Assembly (NCBI GenBank): GCA_029936815.1
Contig: JAPYRX010000006.1
Span: 39,182 to 103,181 of the forward strand
Origin: Dehalococcoidia bacterium
GTDB lineage: Bacteria > Chloroflexota > Dehalococcoidia > Lucifugimonadales > GCA-002694895
Direction: 5' to 3'
Length of the DNA: 64,000 nt
Part shown: positions 18,178-28,000 of the stretch, piece after piece
Numbering within the stretch: position 1 is the first letter of the stretch
Layout of the letters: each line of letters opens with the position of its first letter
The notes under the pieces: generated by a model
Seen by the model: the letters and a program-made list of their open reading frames with translations, nothing else
The model's database searches: none
What the model was told of the DNA's origin: nothing
Position numbers and translations under genes: made by a program

Positions 18178-19200
18178 TTATACTTTAATTTCAAAACAGC
18201 CTATATTGTATTCTTTGGTAAATTTAATTTTATTGGGTAAATCATAATATTTTGTTCCATCTGAGTGCATTAATTCATCAATTTTATCTATATGTTTCAT
18301 AGATATTTGAATATTTATTGACGAATTGCTGTGCAATATTTTTCTTATGATTTCAGACCTCAAAGATCTAGGTAAAATTTTAAAAGTATTTATATCTGAT
18401 ATCGTACGTTTATTACCTTTGTACGAAATTAATTTTTTGAAAAGATGATCTAATAAATCTTTATTCCCTTCATTATTATTTTTTGCAATCTTCCCTAATG
18501 ATATTAATGCATCTGTAACTTTTGGATTAATATCCGCTAAAGATGGTAAGATTTGCTTCCTTATTTTATTTCTAGTGTATTTTATATTATTGTTTGATAT
18601 ATCAAACATTGGCTTAATATGGTTTTCTTTGCATATATTTTCAGTTTGAATTCTTTTGATTTCAAGTAAAGGCCTAATGATTTTATAGTTTTTAGATTTA
18701 ATAGTTTTTGCTATATTGTTACTTATTCCTTCTAATCCATTTAGCCCTGATCCTCGGATAATATTAAATAAGATTGTTTCTGCGTTATCTGACGCGGTAT
18801 GACCTGTTAGTATTATATTAGAGTTAAATTTACTAGCTTCTTTTGCTAATTTTTCATATCTTAAAATTCTTGCTGTGTTTTCCATTGAAGAATTATGAAT
18901 ATTATTAAATTCATTTTCACTTATTTCAGAAATAGAGTAATCTAATTTTAAATTGTTGGCTAATTTTGTTATGAAATTTATTTCTTGTGATATTTGATTT
19001 CTTGGTCTTAAATTATGATTAACATAGACCAATTTTATTTTACTTTCCCAATCGTGCGATATCTTTGACATTAGTATAGATAATGCAGTAGAATCCGCAC
19101 CTCCAGAGCATCCAATAATAATGTTTAATTTAGGATCGATACAAGAATTAATAAACGGCAATATTTGTGTTGCAGTTTTATTTGTAACTTGCATCATCAC
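18178..19200 (-). CDS. tilS: tRNA(Ile)-lysidine synthase
   Basis: TilS attaches lysine to C34 of the CAU-anticodon isoleucine tRNA so that it reads AUA. The PP-loop motif SGGADSTAL lies near residue 31, followed by VYVNHNLRP, the LTGHTASDNAET ATP-binding region and RPLLEIKR. At 340 residues it is a short form with little C-terminal domain. The start overlaps the CNNM gene stop by 4 bp. AUA is a common codon in this AT-rich DNA, which makes the enzyme important here. Confidence 0.94.
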   Translation of the reverse strand: MMMQVTNKTATQILPFINSCIDPKLNIIIGCSGGADSTALSILMSKISHDWESKIKLVYVNHNLRPRNQISQEINFITKLANNLKLDYSISEISENEFNNIHNSSMENTARILRYEKLAKEASKFNSNIILTGHTASDNAETILFNIIRGSGLNGLEGISNNIAKTIKSKNYKIIRPLLEIKRIQTENICKENHIKPMFDISNNNIKYTRNKIRKQILPSLADINPKVTDALISLGKIAKNNNEGNKDLLDHLFKKLISYKGNKRTISDINTFKILPRSLRSEIIRKILHSNSSINIQISMKHIDKIDELMHSDGTKYYDLPNKIKFTKEYNIGCFEIKV

Positions 19201-20498
19201 AAGTTTTTTTCGTTGTTATGAATGTATAAAGAATTTTGTTTTTTAGTTACTTCTAATATTTCTAATTTTAATCCTTTCATTTGTTTAACTTCAAATATAT
19301 GTTTTGAGTATTCTATATGATCTCCGTTTTTAGGGATCCGTCCCAAAAGTTGCATTACAAATCCTGCTGCAGTTTCATAATCTCCGTCCGGTATTTGAAT
19401 ATTTGCGTCTTCTAATTCTTCATTTAAATCTTGAATACTTATACCACCGTCAATCTTGAAAGTATTTGTATCAATTTCAATTAATTCTTCTTCTGGTTGT
19501 GTTCCTTCTTCTCCGAAATCTCCCACTACTTCTTCTAGGAGTTTTCTCAAGGTTATCACTCCTGACAATCCTCCGTATTCATCTATAATAATTGCAATCT
19601 TATCTCCTGAAATTCTCATCTCGTTAAATATTTCGAAATTTCTCTTTGTCTCTGGAATGAAATAAGGCTCTCTGATTAATTCTTTTAATTTACTATCATC
19701 ATTTACTGTCTTTTTGGAAATATTCATTAACACATCTTTTGAAGATATTATCCCTACCACACTATCTTCAGATCCTTTGTATACAGGAAACCTTGAATGG
19801 CTATGCTTTGAGTAAACATCCTTATAATTCCTTATTGTTGATTCTATAGATAAAGATATTACTTCAACTCGTGGAGTCATGATCTCTTGTGCCTGCGAGT
19901 CCCCGAATCTAAAAACATTTTCTATCATCTCCGCTTCTTGAGGTTCTAAAGATCCTTCTTCTTCACCTATGTCAATTAGAGTAAGTAATTCTTCTTCTGT
20001 AATAGAATTCGAGTCTGAAATTTCAGCAATTTTAGAATTGTTTTCAATTCCTTTTATCATCAATTTAAGTATAAATACTCCCGGAGCAAATAATAATTCT
20101 AAAAATTTCAATGGCTTGGAATATAATATTGATATTCTTTCAGACATTCTTATCGCTAGAGCTTTAGGGAGTACCTCTCCAAATATCATTAATATTATTG
20201 TTCCAACAATTGTTGTTAAGAAAGCCGTTAGAATTTTATTTTCATCAGTAAATTGATAAATCACTCCGCTTAGTAAGGTTGCAAAAACTATATTAACTAT
20301 ATTATTACCAATGACAATAGTGGACAGGAGTTTGTCTTTGTCTGCTAGCAATTTTGATACTCTGTCAGCTCCCTTTATTTTAGAGTTGATCATATGAAAT
20401 AGTTTAGTTTTTTGTATTGAGAGATAGGCTGCTTCAGAGCTCGAAAAAAAACCGGATAATACAATAGAAATTACAATAAGAATTATTTCAATTGTCAT
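19197..20498 (-). CDS. CNNM/CorC (hemolysin-C type) membrane protein
   Basis: This 433-residue protein has an N-terminal DUF21 membrane domain with the GFFSSSEAAYLS motif and four hydrophobic segments. It continues with a pair of CBS domains (EIMTPRVEVISL, GIISSKDVL) and a C-terminal CorC_HlyC domain (VIDEYGGLSGVITLRKLLEEVVG, GGISIQDLNEEL). Family members take part in Mg2+/Co2+ efflux or sensing. It starts 1 bp after recA, so the genes recA, this one and tilS form a compact minus-strand run. Confidence 0.92.
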   Translation of the reverse strand: MTIEIILIVISIVLSGFFSSSEAAYLSIQKTKLFHMINSKIKGADRVSKLLADKDKLLSTIVIGNNIVNIVFATLLSGVIYQFTDENKILTAFLTTIVGTIILMIFGEVLPKALAIRMSERISILYSKPLKFLELLFAPGVFILKLMIKGIENNSKIAEISDSNSITEEELLTLIDIGEEEGSLEPQEAEMIENVFRFGDSQAQEIMTPRVEVISLSIESTIRNYKDVYSKHSHSRFPVYKGSEDSVVGIISSKDVLMNISKKTVNDDSKLKELIREPYFIPETKRNFEIFNEMRISGDKIAIIIDEYGGLSGVITLRKLLEEVVGDFGEEGTQPEEELIEIDTNTFKIDGGISIQDLNEELEDANIQIPDGDYETAAGFVMQLLGRIPKNGDHIEYSKHIFEVKQMKGLKLEILEVTKKQNSLYIHNNEKNL

Positions 20499-20499
20499 A

Positions 20500-21510
20500 T
20501 TAGCTTTGATTATCCTCTTCGGTATTGATAATAGTCATTACTTTTGATTCTATTTCTTTAGAAATAGAATCATTTGTCTTTAGAAATGTTTTTGCTGCTT
20601 CTTTTCCTTGCCCAAGCCTGGTATCTCCATAAGAGTAAAAAGCTCCACTTTTAGTTAGAACTTCATGTTCAACGCCAAGTTGTATCATGTCAGCTTCTCT
20701 TGATATTCCTTCGTTGTACACTATTTCAAATTCAGCTGTTCTAAAAGGAGGGGCAACTTTATTCTTTAAAATTCTAGCTCTAACTCTATTTCCAACTGCT
20801 GTTGTTCCTACCTTAATTGTTTCGATACGTCTTAAATCAATTCTAACAGAGCTATAAAATTTTAATGCTCGGCCTCCTGGGGTAGTCTCAGGGCTTCCAA
20901 ACATTACACCGATTTTCTCTCTTAATTGATTTATGAAAATCACCGCACAATTTGAACCGCTAATTACAGGAGTAAGTTTTCTAAGTGCTTGAGACATAAG
21001 CCTTGCTTGCAATCCAATGTGTGAATCTCCCATATCACCCTCTAATTCAGCTTTTGGTACTAATGCTGCAACACTATCCAAAACAACAACGTCTACAGCT
21101 CCACTTCTAACTAAATATTCGCAAATCTCTAAAGCTTCCTCACCACCGTTAGGTTGAGATACAAGTAAGTCGTTTAGATCAACACCACACCTGAAAGCAT
21201 AACTAGGATCAAGCGCATGTTCAGTATCTATATAAGCAGCTACGCCCCCTTCTTTTTGGGAATTTGCGATAATATGGTAGGATAAAGTAGATTTTCCAGA
21301 TGATTCAGCGCCAAATATTTCTGTGATCCTTCCTTTTGGGATTCCGTTAACCCCTAGAGCAATGTCAAGATTTATAGAGCCTGTCGATATTGATGCAATT
21401 TTTAGATTACTGTTTTCTGAGCCAAGTCTTACAATTGAGCCTTGTCCAAATTGTTTGTCAATCTGGCCAATTGCTTGGTCTAAAGCTTTTGTTTTATTGG
21501 GATCCATCAT
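20500..21510 (-). CDS. recA: Recombinase RecA
   Basis: This 336-residue RecA pairs homologous DNA and triggers the SOS response. Walker A is GAESSGKST (near residue 68), Walker B is [10 protein letters not shown], and loop L1/L2 residues are present ([27 protein letters not shown]). The C-terminus is short and acidic (INTEEDNQS). Two adjacent ATG codons are possible starts. The gap to the upstream glycosyltransferase is only 58 bp; I did not recognise an SOS-box sequence in it. A 12-bp-arm hairpin lies near the 3' end. Confidence 0.98.
   Translation of the reverse strand: MMDPNKTKALDQAIGQIDKQFGQGSIVRLGSENSNLKIASISTGSINLDIALGVNGIPKGRITEIFGAESSGKSTLSYHIIANSQKEGGVAAYIDTEHALDPSYAFRCGVDLNDLLVSQPNGGEEALEICEYLVRSGAVDVVVLDSVAALVPKAELEGDMGDSHIGLQARLMSQALRKLTPVISGSNCAVIFINQLREKIGVMFGSPETTPGGRALKFYSSVRIDLRRIETIKVGTTAVGNRVRARILKNKVAPPFRTAEFEIVYNEGISREADMIQLGVEHEVLTKSGAFYSYGDTRLGQGKEAAKTFLKTNDSISKEIESKVMTIINTEEDNQS
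20545..20572. repeat. Inverted repeat near the 3' end of recA
   Basis: Perfect 12-nt arms (TGATTCTATTTC and its complement) flank the loop TTTA. It is fully coding ([12 protein letters not shown]). It is not followed by a T-run on the recA sense strand, so it is not a classical terminator. Confidence 0.6.
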
Positions 21511-21568
21511 TTAGTATATTATGTAATTAGTAAATTTTACCATTTTCTTTCTGATCGAACAACTTATA

Positions 21569-22759
21569 TTAGAATTTGAGTTTTTTCTTGCTTGTTTTAT
21601 ATTTTCTGTCTTTCCATGTCGAAGAATAAAACATGTTGTCAGTAAAAGACCTAGCTGCTAACAAAAGAATTAATGATATTAAAATTGGAAACGAAAATGG
21701 AGTTATCATTGAATAATTAAACCTGATGGTCACTATTGTCCATGATAATATCAATAGAATTAAAAGAGTAATGCTAAGAATAATAAATTCCGTGTTTTGC
21801 TCCATTCCTATTAAATAAAGTATCATTGGAATTGTAGAAAATAAAACAAATGATAATAATATTAAAAATATAGTTAAAAAAATCGAAATACTATAACCAA
21901 CTGCAGGAAAAATGTTTTTCGAATATCCGGATATAAAATCTTTATTTGTTTTATAGGTTCTCGTAGATATTCGTTTGGCTCCGTCGTACAAAATCCATCT
22001 TAATTTATTTCTTTTGATATTCCTACCTAATTGAAAATCATCTACGGGATTGTCTTTTATGCTTTCAAACCCGCCAATACTGTTGAAAGAAGATTTTTTA
22101 AAAAGCATGAATTGACCAAAGGTAGCTGAAAGAAATGGGGCATTCAATGATAATGCTAATTTCATAGGAAGCCAACAAACTATAAACCATGAAATTATTT
22201 TTTTCATTGCGTTGTCTGCAATTAAAATTGTATCTCTATTGGGAACTAAAGATAGTAGGTCAATATTATCTTGTTTTAAAATACTTAAAGCATCAGACAA
22301 AGTGTGTTTATCTATTTGAGTATCTGCGTCAACAAATAAAATATATTTTCCTTTTGCTTGTTTGGAAAGTTGATGGCATGCCCAATTTTTCCCAAGCCAA
22401 CCTTCTGGTAATTTAGCTCCATCAATAAGCTTGATTTGAGAATTTTTCACAGAGAATTTTTCAACAATATTTTTTGTTTGATCCGTTGAATTATCATTTA
22501 AAATAATCAATTCGAAATTCTGATAATTTTGTTTTAATATTGATCTTATTGTTGATTCTAGAATATCTTCTTCATTTCTAGCCGGAATTAAAATAGATAT
22601 TAAATCATTTGACTTTAGCAATTTGCTTTTTGGCAATTTTTTTAACCAAAAGAAATTTGTAATTCCTGTAAGTACAGTAAATAACGCAATCCCGATAAGG
22701 CTTATATACCAATAAATAAAATTATTTTTTTCTAATATTACGTCGTATATAAATTCCAT
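21569..22759 (-). CDS. GT2 glycosyltransferase, membrane-associated (CrtQ-like)
   Basis: This 396-residue protein has an N-terminal membrane segment (about residues 17-38) and a GT2 domain with ILIPARNEEDILES, the DxD region ILFVDADTQID and VDDFQLGRNIKRNKLRW. About three hydrophobic segments follow at the C-terminus. The layout matches glycosyltransferases that act on lipids or carotenoids, such as 4,4'-diaponeurosporenoate glycosyltransferase. The acceptor is unknown. It overlaps the downstream end of plsY by 1 bp, suggesting a shared transcript and an envelope role. Confidence 0.82.
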   Translation of the reverse strand: MEFIYDVILEKNNFIYWYISLIGIALFTVLTGITNFFWLKKLPKSKLLKSNDLISILIPARNEEDILESTIRSILKQNYQNFELIILNDNSTDQTKNIVEKFSVKNSQIKLIDGAKLPEGWLGKNWACHQLSKQAKGKYILFVDADTQIDKHTLSDALSILKQDNIDLLSLVPNRDTILIADNAMKKIISWFIVCWLPMKLALSLNAPFLSATFGQFMLFKKSSFNSIGGFESIKDNPVDDFQLGRNIKRNKLRWILYDGAKRISTRTYKTNKDFISGYSKNIFPAVGYSISIFLTIFLILLSFVLFSTIPMILYLIGMEQNTEFIILSITLLILLILSWTIVTIRFNYSMITPFSFPILISLILLLAARSFTDNMFYSSTWKDRKYKTSKKKLKF

Positions 22760-23361
22760 TATTTCCTTATTGATCTGAAATTTAATTTTTGATTATATTC
22801 TTTTCTATGTTTGAAAATTATAAAAAGTAAATTGAAAGTTATTCCATATAATAGTGATTCTGTTTCAAAATATGTAGTGTTTCTGAGAATAATATATATG
22901 TATAGAGTGGAAAATGCAAAAGTAACAGTTATTGCATCATTTTTTTGTAATGTCTTTAAAAATATTAAGCTTGCTCCAAGAATATAGAAGGCTTCTCCTT
23001 TTGTTATCGCTAGCCAAGTTCCAGCTGTCACAGCAAGTGATTTACCTCCTTTGAATTTTAGGAAAGGAGAAAACCCGTGACCTATTAATGAGCTTATTAT
23101 ACATAATAACATTGTTCTATCTGACATTTGAGAAATTGTGATCGTATACAATATTGGCAAAGCTGATTTTGAAATTTCTAAAAATGCAGAAATCATACCC
23201 CATAAAATACTCCCAGCCCTAAAAACATTCACTGTTCCCGGATTTTTATCACCATATGTTGTTATATCTGATTTTAATTGTATTTTTCCAACAATATAAG
23301 CCCACGGTACTGAGGAAGATATGTATACAATGAAAACTATGAGTATATTGATATTACCGAT
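22759..23361 (-). CDS. plsY: Acyl-phosphate:glycerol-3-phosphate acyltransferase PlsY (non-NTG start)
   Basis: PlsY moves an acyl group from acyl-phosphate to glycerol 3-phosphate in the membrane. The track gives 157 residues from GTG 23232, but the conserved first motif lies upstream in the same frame: SVPWAYIVGK and TTYGDKNPGTVNVFR. The frame is open from the TAG at 23386-23388 but contains no ATG, GTG or TTG before 23232. AAGGGA followed after 6 nt by ATC at 23361 is the best start and gives 200 residues, the normal family length. GKSLAVTAGTW is the glycerol-phosphate motif. A promoter at 23395-23422 starts the transcript just upstream. The start codon is inferred. Confidence 0.88.
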   Translation of the reverse strand: MGNINILIVFIVYISSSVPWAYIVGKIQLKSDITTYGDKNPGTVNVFRAGSILWGMISAFLEISKSALPILYTITISQMSDRTMLLCIISSLIGHGFSPFLKFKGGKSLAVTAGTWLAITKGEAFYILGASLIFLKTLQKNDAITVTFAFSTLYIYIILRNTTYFETESLLYGITFNLLFIIFKHRKEYNQKLNFRSIRK

Positions 23362-23394
23362 CTTGTATCCCTTTTTACTAGATAGCTATATAAG

Positions 23395-23422
23395 ATTATA
23401 TCTATTCTATTTAATTTCACAA
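23395..23422 (-). promoter_or_regulatory. Candidate promoter for plsY
   Basis: On the minus strand TTGTGA and TATAAT are 16 bp apart, with the expected transcription start near 23387. This is directly after the in-frame stop that closes the plsY frame upstream, so any plsY start must lie within the next 155 nt. That supports initiation at a non-NTG codon. Confidence 0.55.
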
Positions 23423-23526
23423 TCAATCGATTATAAAAATATTGTTCTTTATGTGTTTCAAAGGTTTATATTTACTAAATTTGATTTTATAATCTATACA
23501 TAATTTAAAATATATGATTAATTACA

Positions 23527-24411
23527 GTGCAAGATTTCAAATCTCTAAAAATAGGTGTAATAGGAGCAGGTTCATTAGGTGGAGCTATTTCTATTGCCTT
23601 AGATTCTTTGGGTTACACTTTTTCAAAAATATATAGTAGGACTACTCAATCTACTAATAATTTATCTTCAAAATTGACTGGAGCATCTTCTGCAAATAAT
23701 TATCAAGAAGTTGCTCGAAATTCAGATGTAATTTTTATTATTACTCCAGATAAGAATATTAAAGAAATTGCAGATTCAGTAGATTGGACAAACAATCAAA
23801 TTATTATTCATTGCTCAGGAGTATCTGATTTAGACGTGTTGTCTAAAGCTAAAGAAAATGGTGCTTTTGTGGGTAGTATGCATCCGCTATATCCTTTTTC
23901 TGATATGGAGTTAGGTAGTAAAAATTTGAAAAATGTAACTTTCGGAATAGATGGTGATTTACAAACTAAAAAATATATAAAAAAATTGTTGTCAGATTTA
24001 CAATCTCAACCCATTGAAATCAATTCTGATTTCCGATCTTTATATCATTTATCAGGAGTTATGGCAGGAAATTTATTACTTGGATTAGCTTCTGCGATTT
24101 CGGATATTTGGAGTGAAATTGGATTAGATAGAAAATCTGGCGCTAAATCATTAATTCCGATGATGATAAATAGCTGCGAGAATATATTAAAATTAGGAAT
24201 ACCTCAATCTATGGCTGGCCCGTATGTAAGAGGAGATATTGATACAATTAAAATGCACTTGAATGCTCTTAAGGATTCTAATTCTGAAATCTTACCTTTA
24301 TATATTGAATTGGCTAAAGTCAGTTTAAAATACGGTGATGAAAAAGTGGGCGAGGAACAAACTCAATCAACAGAAATTTTGAAAATATTAGATTCATATA
24401 CCGTCGAGTAA
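23527..24411 (+). CDS. Rossmann-fold/DUF2520 dehydrogenase-like protein
   Basis: This 294-residue protein starts at GTG 23527. The N-terminus is an NADP-binding fold (IGVIGAGSLGGAISIAL, then VIFIITPDKNI). The C-terminal helical domain contains LYHLSGVMAGNLLLGLASA and GPYVRGDIDTIKMHL, which are typical of the DUF2520 family related to F420-dependent NADP reductases and ketopantoate-reductase-like proteins. The GSMHPLYPFSD segment after the first domain is also typical. In other bacteria these genes often sit near pantothenate genes, but none is present here. The substrate is unknown. Confidence 0.8.
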   Translation: MQDFKSLKIGVIGAGSLGGAISIALDSLGYTFSKIYSRTTQSTNNLSSKLTGASSANNYQEVARNSDVIFIITPDKNIKEIADSVDWTNNQIIIHCSGVSDLDVLSKAKENGAFVGSMHPLYPFSDMELGSKNLKNVTFGIDGDLQTKKYIKKLLSDLQSQPIEINSDFRSLYHLSGVMAGNLLLGLASAISDIWSEIGLDRKSGAKSLIPMMINSCENILKLGIPQSMAGPYVRGDIDTIKMHLNALKDSNSEILPLYIELAKVSLKYGDEKVGEEQTQSTEILKILDSYTVE

Positions 24412-24472
24412 ATTATTGTTTTATTTTCATGTTTAAAATACTATTATATATATAAGTGAGCAAGGAGTTTAA

Positions 24473-26722
24473 ATGGCTACGGAAATGAAATTTAAAGTTA
24501 TTGGCAAATCTCCCATAAGGCATGATGGGAATGACAAAGTTACTGGAAGAGCTCTTTATGGAGCAGATATGACTTTACCTGGAATGTTGTATGGTAAAGT
24601 TTTAAGAAGCCCTCATCCTCACGCAAGGATAAAATCTATTGATATAAATGATTTAATCAATCATCCCGATTGTAAGGCTGTAGTTACCTCAAAAGATCTT
24701 GCTTCTGCACCTGAAATTACCAAAGACCCATTATATGGACAAGTAAGAATCCCAAATGTTTTAGCGAGTGACAAAGTTTTTTACAAAGGACATCCTATAT
24801 TAGCTGTCGCTTCAAGTAGTCCAGATCATGCAGAAGAATTACTTGAGTTAGTGAAAATAGAATATGAAGTATTAAATTATGCTTCTAATGTAGAAGAAGC
24901 AATTCAAATAGATTCAGATATATTGCATGAAAATTGGCAAAAAACTGATGATGAATTAGATATAAGTGAAAAAGGAACCAATATCGGTACTATTGAAGTT
25001 TATAAATTAGGTGATGTTGATAAAGCTTTAGAAGAATCAGAAAATATTATGGAGCGTGAATTTAGAACGAAAACTGTACATCAAGGATATATTGAACCTA
25101 CTAATGGAACTGCATGGTGGAGACCAAATGATCGATTAACAGTTTGGTGTAGTAGCCAAGGCCATTTTGGAATTCGAGATTCAGTTGCTGCAGTATTGGG
25201 AATTCCTAATTCGCAAATAACTGTAATTCCGATGGAAATTGGAGGAGGATTTGGAGGAAAACTGTCTGCTTACTTAGAACCTTTAGCGGCTATTCTTTCA
25301 AAAAAAACAGGCTATCCTGTAAAAATGACTATGAGTAGAGCTGAAGTATTAGAAGCAACAGGCCCAACTTCAGGTAGTTACCAGAAAATTTCAATAGGAT
25401 ATAACTCCAAAGGTAAAATAAATGCTGGGAAAGCAGTTATGCTACTTGAAGCAGGAGCATTTCCAGGAGCACCTGTAAGTGGAGCTGCATCTGCAATATT
25501 TTCTCCATATACAGTAGAAAATGTTCAGATCCATGGATATGATATTGTTACTAATAAACCTAAAACTACAGCTTATAGAGCACCGGGGTCCCCGATATCT
25601 ATGTTCGCAGTTGAAAGTATGATTAATGAAATTGCTGACGAATTAGGAATAGATCCTGTTGAATTGAGAATTATAAATGCGGCTAAAAATGGTACTAGAA
25701 GAGCAGACGGAGTCGTAAATGGAACTATTGGTGCCATTGATGTAATGGAAAATATTAGAAATCATCCTCATTATTCAATGCCATTACCTGATGGAGAATA
25801 TATTGGAAGAGGTATATCTTTAGGTTTCTGCAGAAATAACTCTGGCTTATCTAGTGTGATTTCAAACATGCTTCCTGATGGTAATTTTTCTTTAATAGAA
25901 GGATCCGTAGACATAGGTGGTAGCCGCACATCTGTTGCTCAACAATTTGCAGAAGTTTTAGAAATTCCTGTTGAAAATGTGATGCCACATATAGGGGATA
26001 CTGACACGATTGGATTTACTTCATCAACAGGAGGTAGCGGAGTTACTTTTAAGACTGGATTTGCTGCTTATCACACAGCAAACGATATTAAATCCCAACT
26101 TATAAAGAGAGCAGCTTTGATATGGGATACTTTGGAAGAAAATATAAATTACAGTGAAGGAGTTTTGTATCATAAGAATGATCCGGAATTAAAATTATCT
26201 TTAAAAGAAATATCGCCAATATTAGGAGATACAGGAGGTCCAATTACAGGAAAATCACATATAAACCCTGCGGGACAAGAAGGTTCTTATGCTGCTAATA
26301 TAATTGATGTAAAAGTAGATCCTGACACAGGAAAAGTAGATATTTTAAAAGTCACAGCTTTTCAAGATGTTGGAAGAGCCATTCATCCTGGATATGTTGA
26401 AGGACAGATTCAAGGAGGTACTACTCAGGGTATAGGATGGGCTTTAAATGAAGAATATTTTATGATTGATGGAGAAATGAAAAACAATAGTTTTCTTGAT
26501 TATAGAATGCCTACTTCCCTTGATTTACCTATGATTGATCCTGTAATTATCGAAGTTAATAACCCCAATCATCCTTTCGGTGTAAAAGGGGTTGGTGAAT
26601 CAAATATTGTTCCTCCATTAGCAGCTGTGTCACACGCTGTTTATAATGCAATTGGAAAAAGAATTTATGATTTACCAATTAACCCAGAATCTATAATTAG
26701 AGCAATAAATAAAAATTTATAA
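24473..26722 (+). CDS. Molybdenum hydroxylase large subunit (xanthine dehydrogenase/CoxL family)
   Basis: This 749-residue protein is the molybdopterin-binding subunit of a xanthine-oxidase-family enzyme. It has the N-terminal a/b hammerhead domain (RALYGADMTLPGMLYGKVLRSPHPHA), the glycine-rich GGGFGGK motif, TAYRAPGSPISMFAVES, and the active-site glutamate in GVKGVGESNIVPP. It lacks the CO-dehydrogenase-type cysteine loop as far as I can see. The FAD and 2Fe-2S subunits are not next to it, so they must be elsewhere or the protein acts with a shared partner. SD AAGGAG precedes the ATG. The substrate (a purine, N-heterocycle or aldehyde) cannot be told. Confidence 0.9.
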   Translation: MATEMKFKVIGKSPIRHDGNDKVTGRALYGADMTLPGMLYGKVLRSPHPHARIKSIDINDLINHPDCKAVVTSKDLASAPEITKDPLYGQVRIPNVLASDKVFYKGHPILAVASSSPDHAEELLELVKIEYEVLNYASNVEEAIQIDSDILHENWQKTDDELDISEKGTNIGTIEVYKLGDVDKALEESENIMEREFRTKTVHQGYIEPTNGTAWWRPNDRLTVWCSSQGHFGIRDSVAAVLGIPNSQITVIPMEIGGGFGGKLSAYLEPLAAILSKKTGYPVKMTMSRAEVLEATGPTSGSYQKISIGYNSKGKINAGKAVMLLEAGAFPGAPVSGAASAIFSPYTVENVQIHGYDIVTNKPKTTAYRAPGSPISMFAVESMINEIADELGIDPVELRIINAAKNGTRRADGVVNGTIGAIDVMENIRNHPHYSMPLPDGEYIGRGISLGFCRNNSGLSSVISNMLPDGNFSLIEGSVDIGGSRTSVAQQFAEVLEIPVENVMPHIGDTDTIGFTSSTGGSGVTFKTGFAAYHTANDIKSQLIKRAALIWDTLEENINYSEGVLYHKNDPELKLSLKEISPILGDTGGPITGKSHINPAGQEGSYAANIIDVKVDPDTGKVDILKVTAFQDVGRAIHPGYVEGQIQGGTTQGIGWALNEEYFMIDGEMKNNSFLDYRMPTSLDLPMIDPVIIEVNNPNHPFGVKGVGESNIVPPLAAVSHAVYNAIGKRIYDLPINPESIIRAINKNL

Positions 26723-26744
26723 ATAAATGTGTAAGGGGAAAGAT

Positions 26745-27989
26745 ATGACAAGCAAACAAGAGCAAGAGCTAAGAGACAAAGCTAGAAAATTACATTTTAA
26801 TTCAATTGTTGTAGATACTCATGCAGATACTATAAGTAGAATGGTTGATCCAACAAATAATACACACGGGATTCATGATGATCCTGACCGAGCTAGAGAT
26901 CACTATCCTATTGAAGATCAAGGAGTAGATATATCTAAACGATTAGAAGATGGGCATTTGGATTTACCTAGAATATTCGAAGGTGGATTAGGAGTTCAAT
27001 GGTGGTCTTGTTTTGTGTATTCAGGTTATATTGCGAAAAAAGAAACTATAGATAGATCACTAGTATTGATTGATGCTTTAAAAAGATTTGAAAAAATGCA
27101 TCCTGAACAAATCGGACTTGCTTTAACAGCAGAAGATTGCAGAAATATGGTTAAACAAGGCAAACATGCTGTTGTCCCTTGTATTGAAGGCGGCCATGCT
27201 ATTAACGATAATCTTGCAGTACTAAGACAATATTGGGATTTGGGTGTTAGATATATAACACTTACCCATTTTAATACTAATAACTGGGCTGATAGTTCGA
27301 CTGATGCTTCTAAGAACAATGGATTAAGTTTATTTGGAGTAGAGGTAGTAAAAGAGATGAATAAACTTGGTATGGTAGTTGATGTTTCCCACGTTTCAGA
27401 TAAAACATTTTGGGATACTATAGAAGTTGTAAACAAACCATTAATGGCTTCACATTCATCTTCATGGGAAATATGCAAACATCCACGAAATATGAAAGAC
27501 GATATGCTTAAAGCAGTGGCAACAAATGGTGGAGTGGTGTGTGTTAACTTTTATCCAGGTTTTGTTGGGGAAGAATTAAGAGTAGCAAATCAGAATTTAG
27601 AAAATCAGATGTGGGAAGAAATTGATGATTTAGAAAGAATGGCTAAAAGATCGCCAAGTGGACATTTTGATAAATCTAGAGAATTCATTAAAATTGAAGC
27701 TCAAAATATCAGAACAAGATATGAAATTGTTAGCAAAGATTTGCCTTTACCTACTTTGTATGATGTCGTTGACCACATAGATCATATGGTTAAAGTGGCA
27801 GGGATAGATCATGTAGGATTAGGCTCGGATTTTGATGGTATCCCAGAGGGACCAGTAGGACTTGAAGATTGTACGAAATTTCCTAGCATCACAGAAGAAC
27901 TTATGAGAAGAGGTTATTCTGATGGTGACATTCAAAAAATACTAGGCCTTAATACTATGAGAGTTATGGAAGCAAATATAGGCAAGTAG
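26745..27989 (+). CDS. Membrane dipeptidase-like (renal dipeptidase, M19) amidohydrolase
   Basis: I start at ATG 26745 after AAGGGGAAAG, giving 414 residues; the track's earlier ATG places the ribosome-binding site inside the protein. Zinc ligands are visible in VDTHADT, CIEGGHAI, the ASHSS loop and LGSDFDG. The family cleaves dipeptides, including D-amino-acid-containing ones, or related amides. No signal peptide is present, so it is likely cytoplasmic. It follows the molybdenum hydroxylase gene by 22 bp, and the two may act on one substrate: amide hydrolysis and oxidation of an N-containing compound. That link is inference. Confidence 0.9.
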   Translation: MTSKQEQELRDKARKLHFNSIVVDTHADTISRMVDPTNNTHGIHDDPDRARDHYPIEDQGVDISKRLEDGHLDLPRIFEGGLGVQWWSCFVYSGYIAKKETIDRSLVLIDALKRFEKMHPEQIGLALTAEDCRNMVKQGKHAVVPCIEGGHAINDNLAVLRQYWDLGVRYITLTHFNTNNWADSSTDASKNNGLSLFGVEVVKEMNKLGMVVDVSHVSDKTFWDTIEVVNKPLMASHSSSWEICKHPRNMKDDMLKAVATNGGVVCVNFYPGFVGEELRVANQNLENQMWEEIDDLERMAKRSPSGHFDKSREFIKIEAQNIRTRYEIVSKDLPLPTLYDVVDHIDHMVKVAGIDHVGLGSDFDGIPEGPVGLEDCTKFPSITEELMRRGYSDGDIQKILGLNTMRVMEANIGK

Positions 27990-28000
27990 CCAAAAAATAT

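Noticed and set aside
27026-27478. 150-residue minus-strand ORF
   Set aside because: Shadow of the M19 dipeptidase gene, no recognisable domain.
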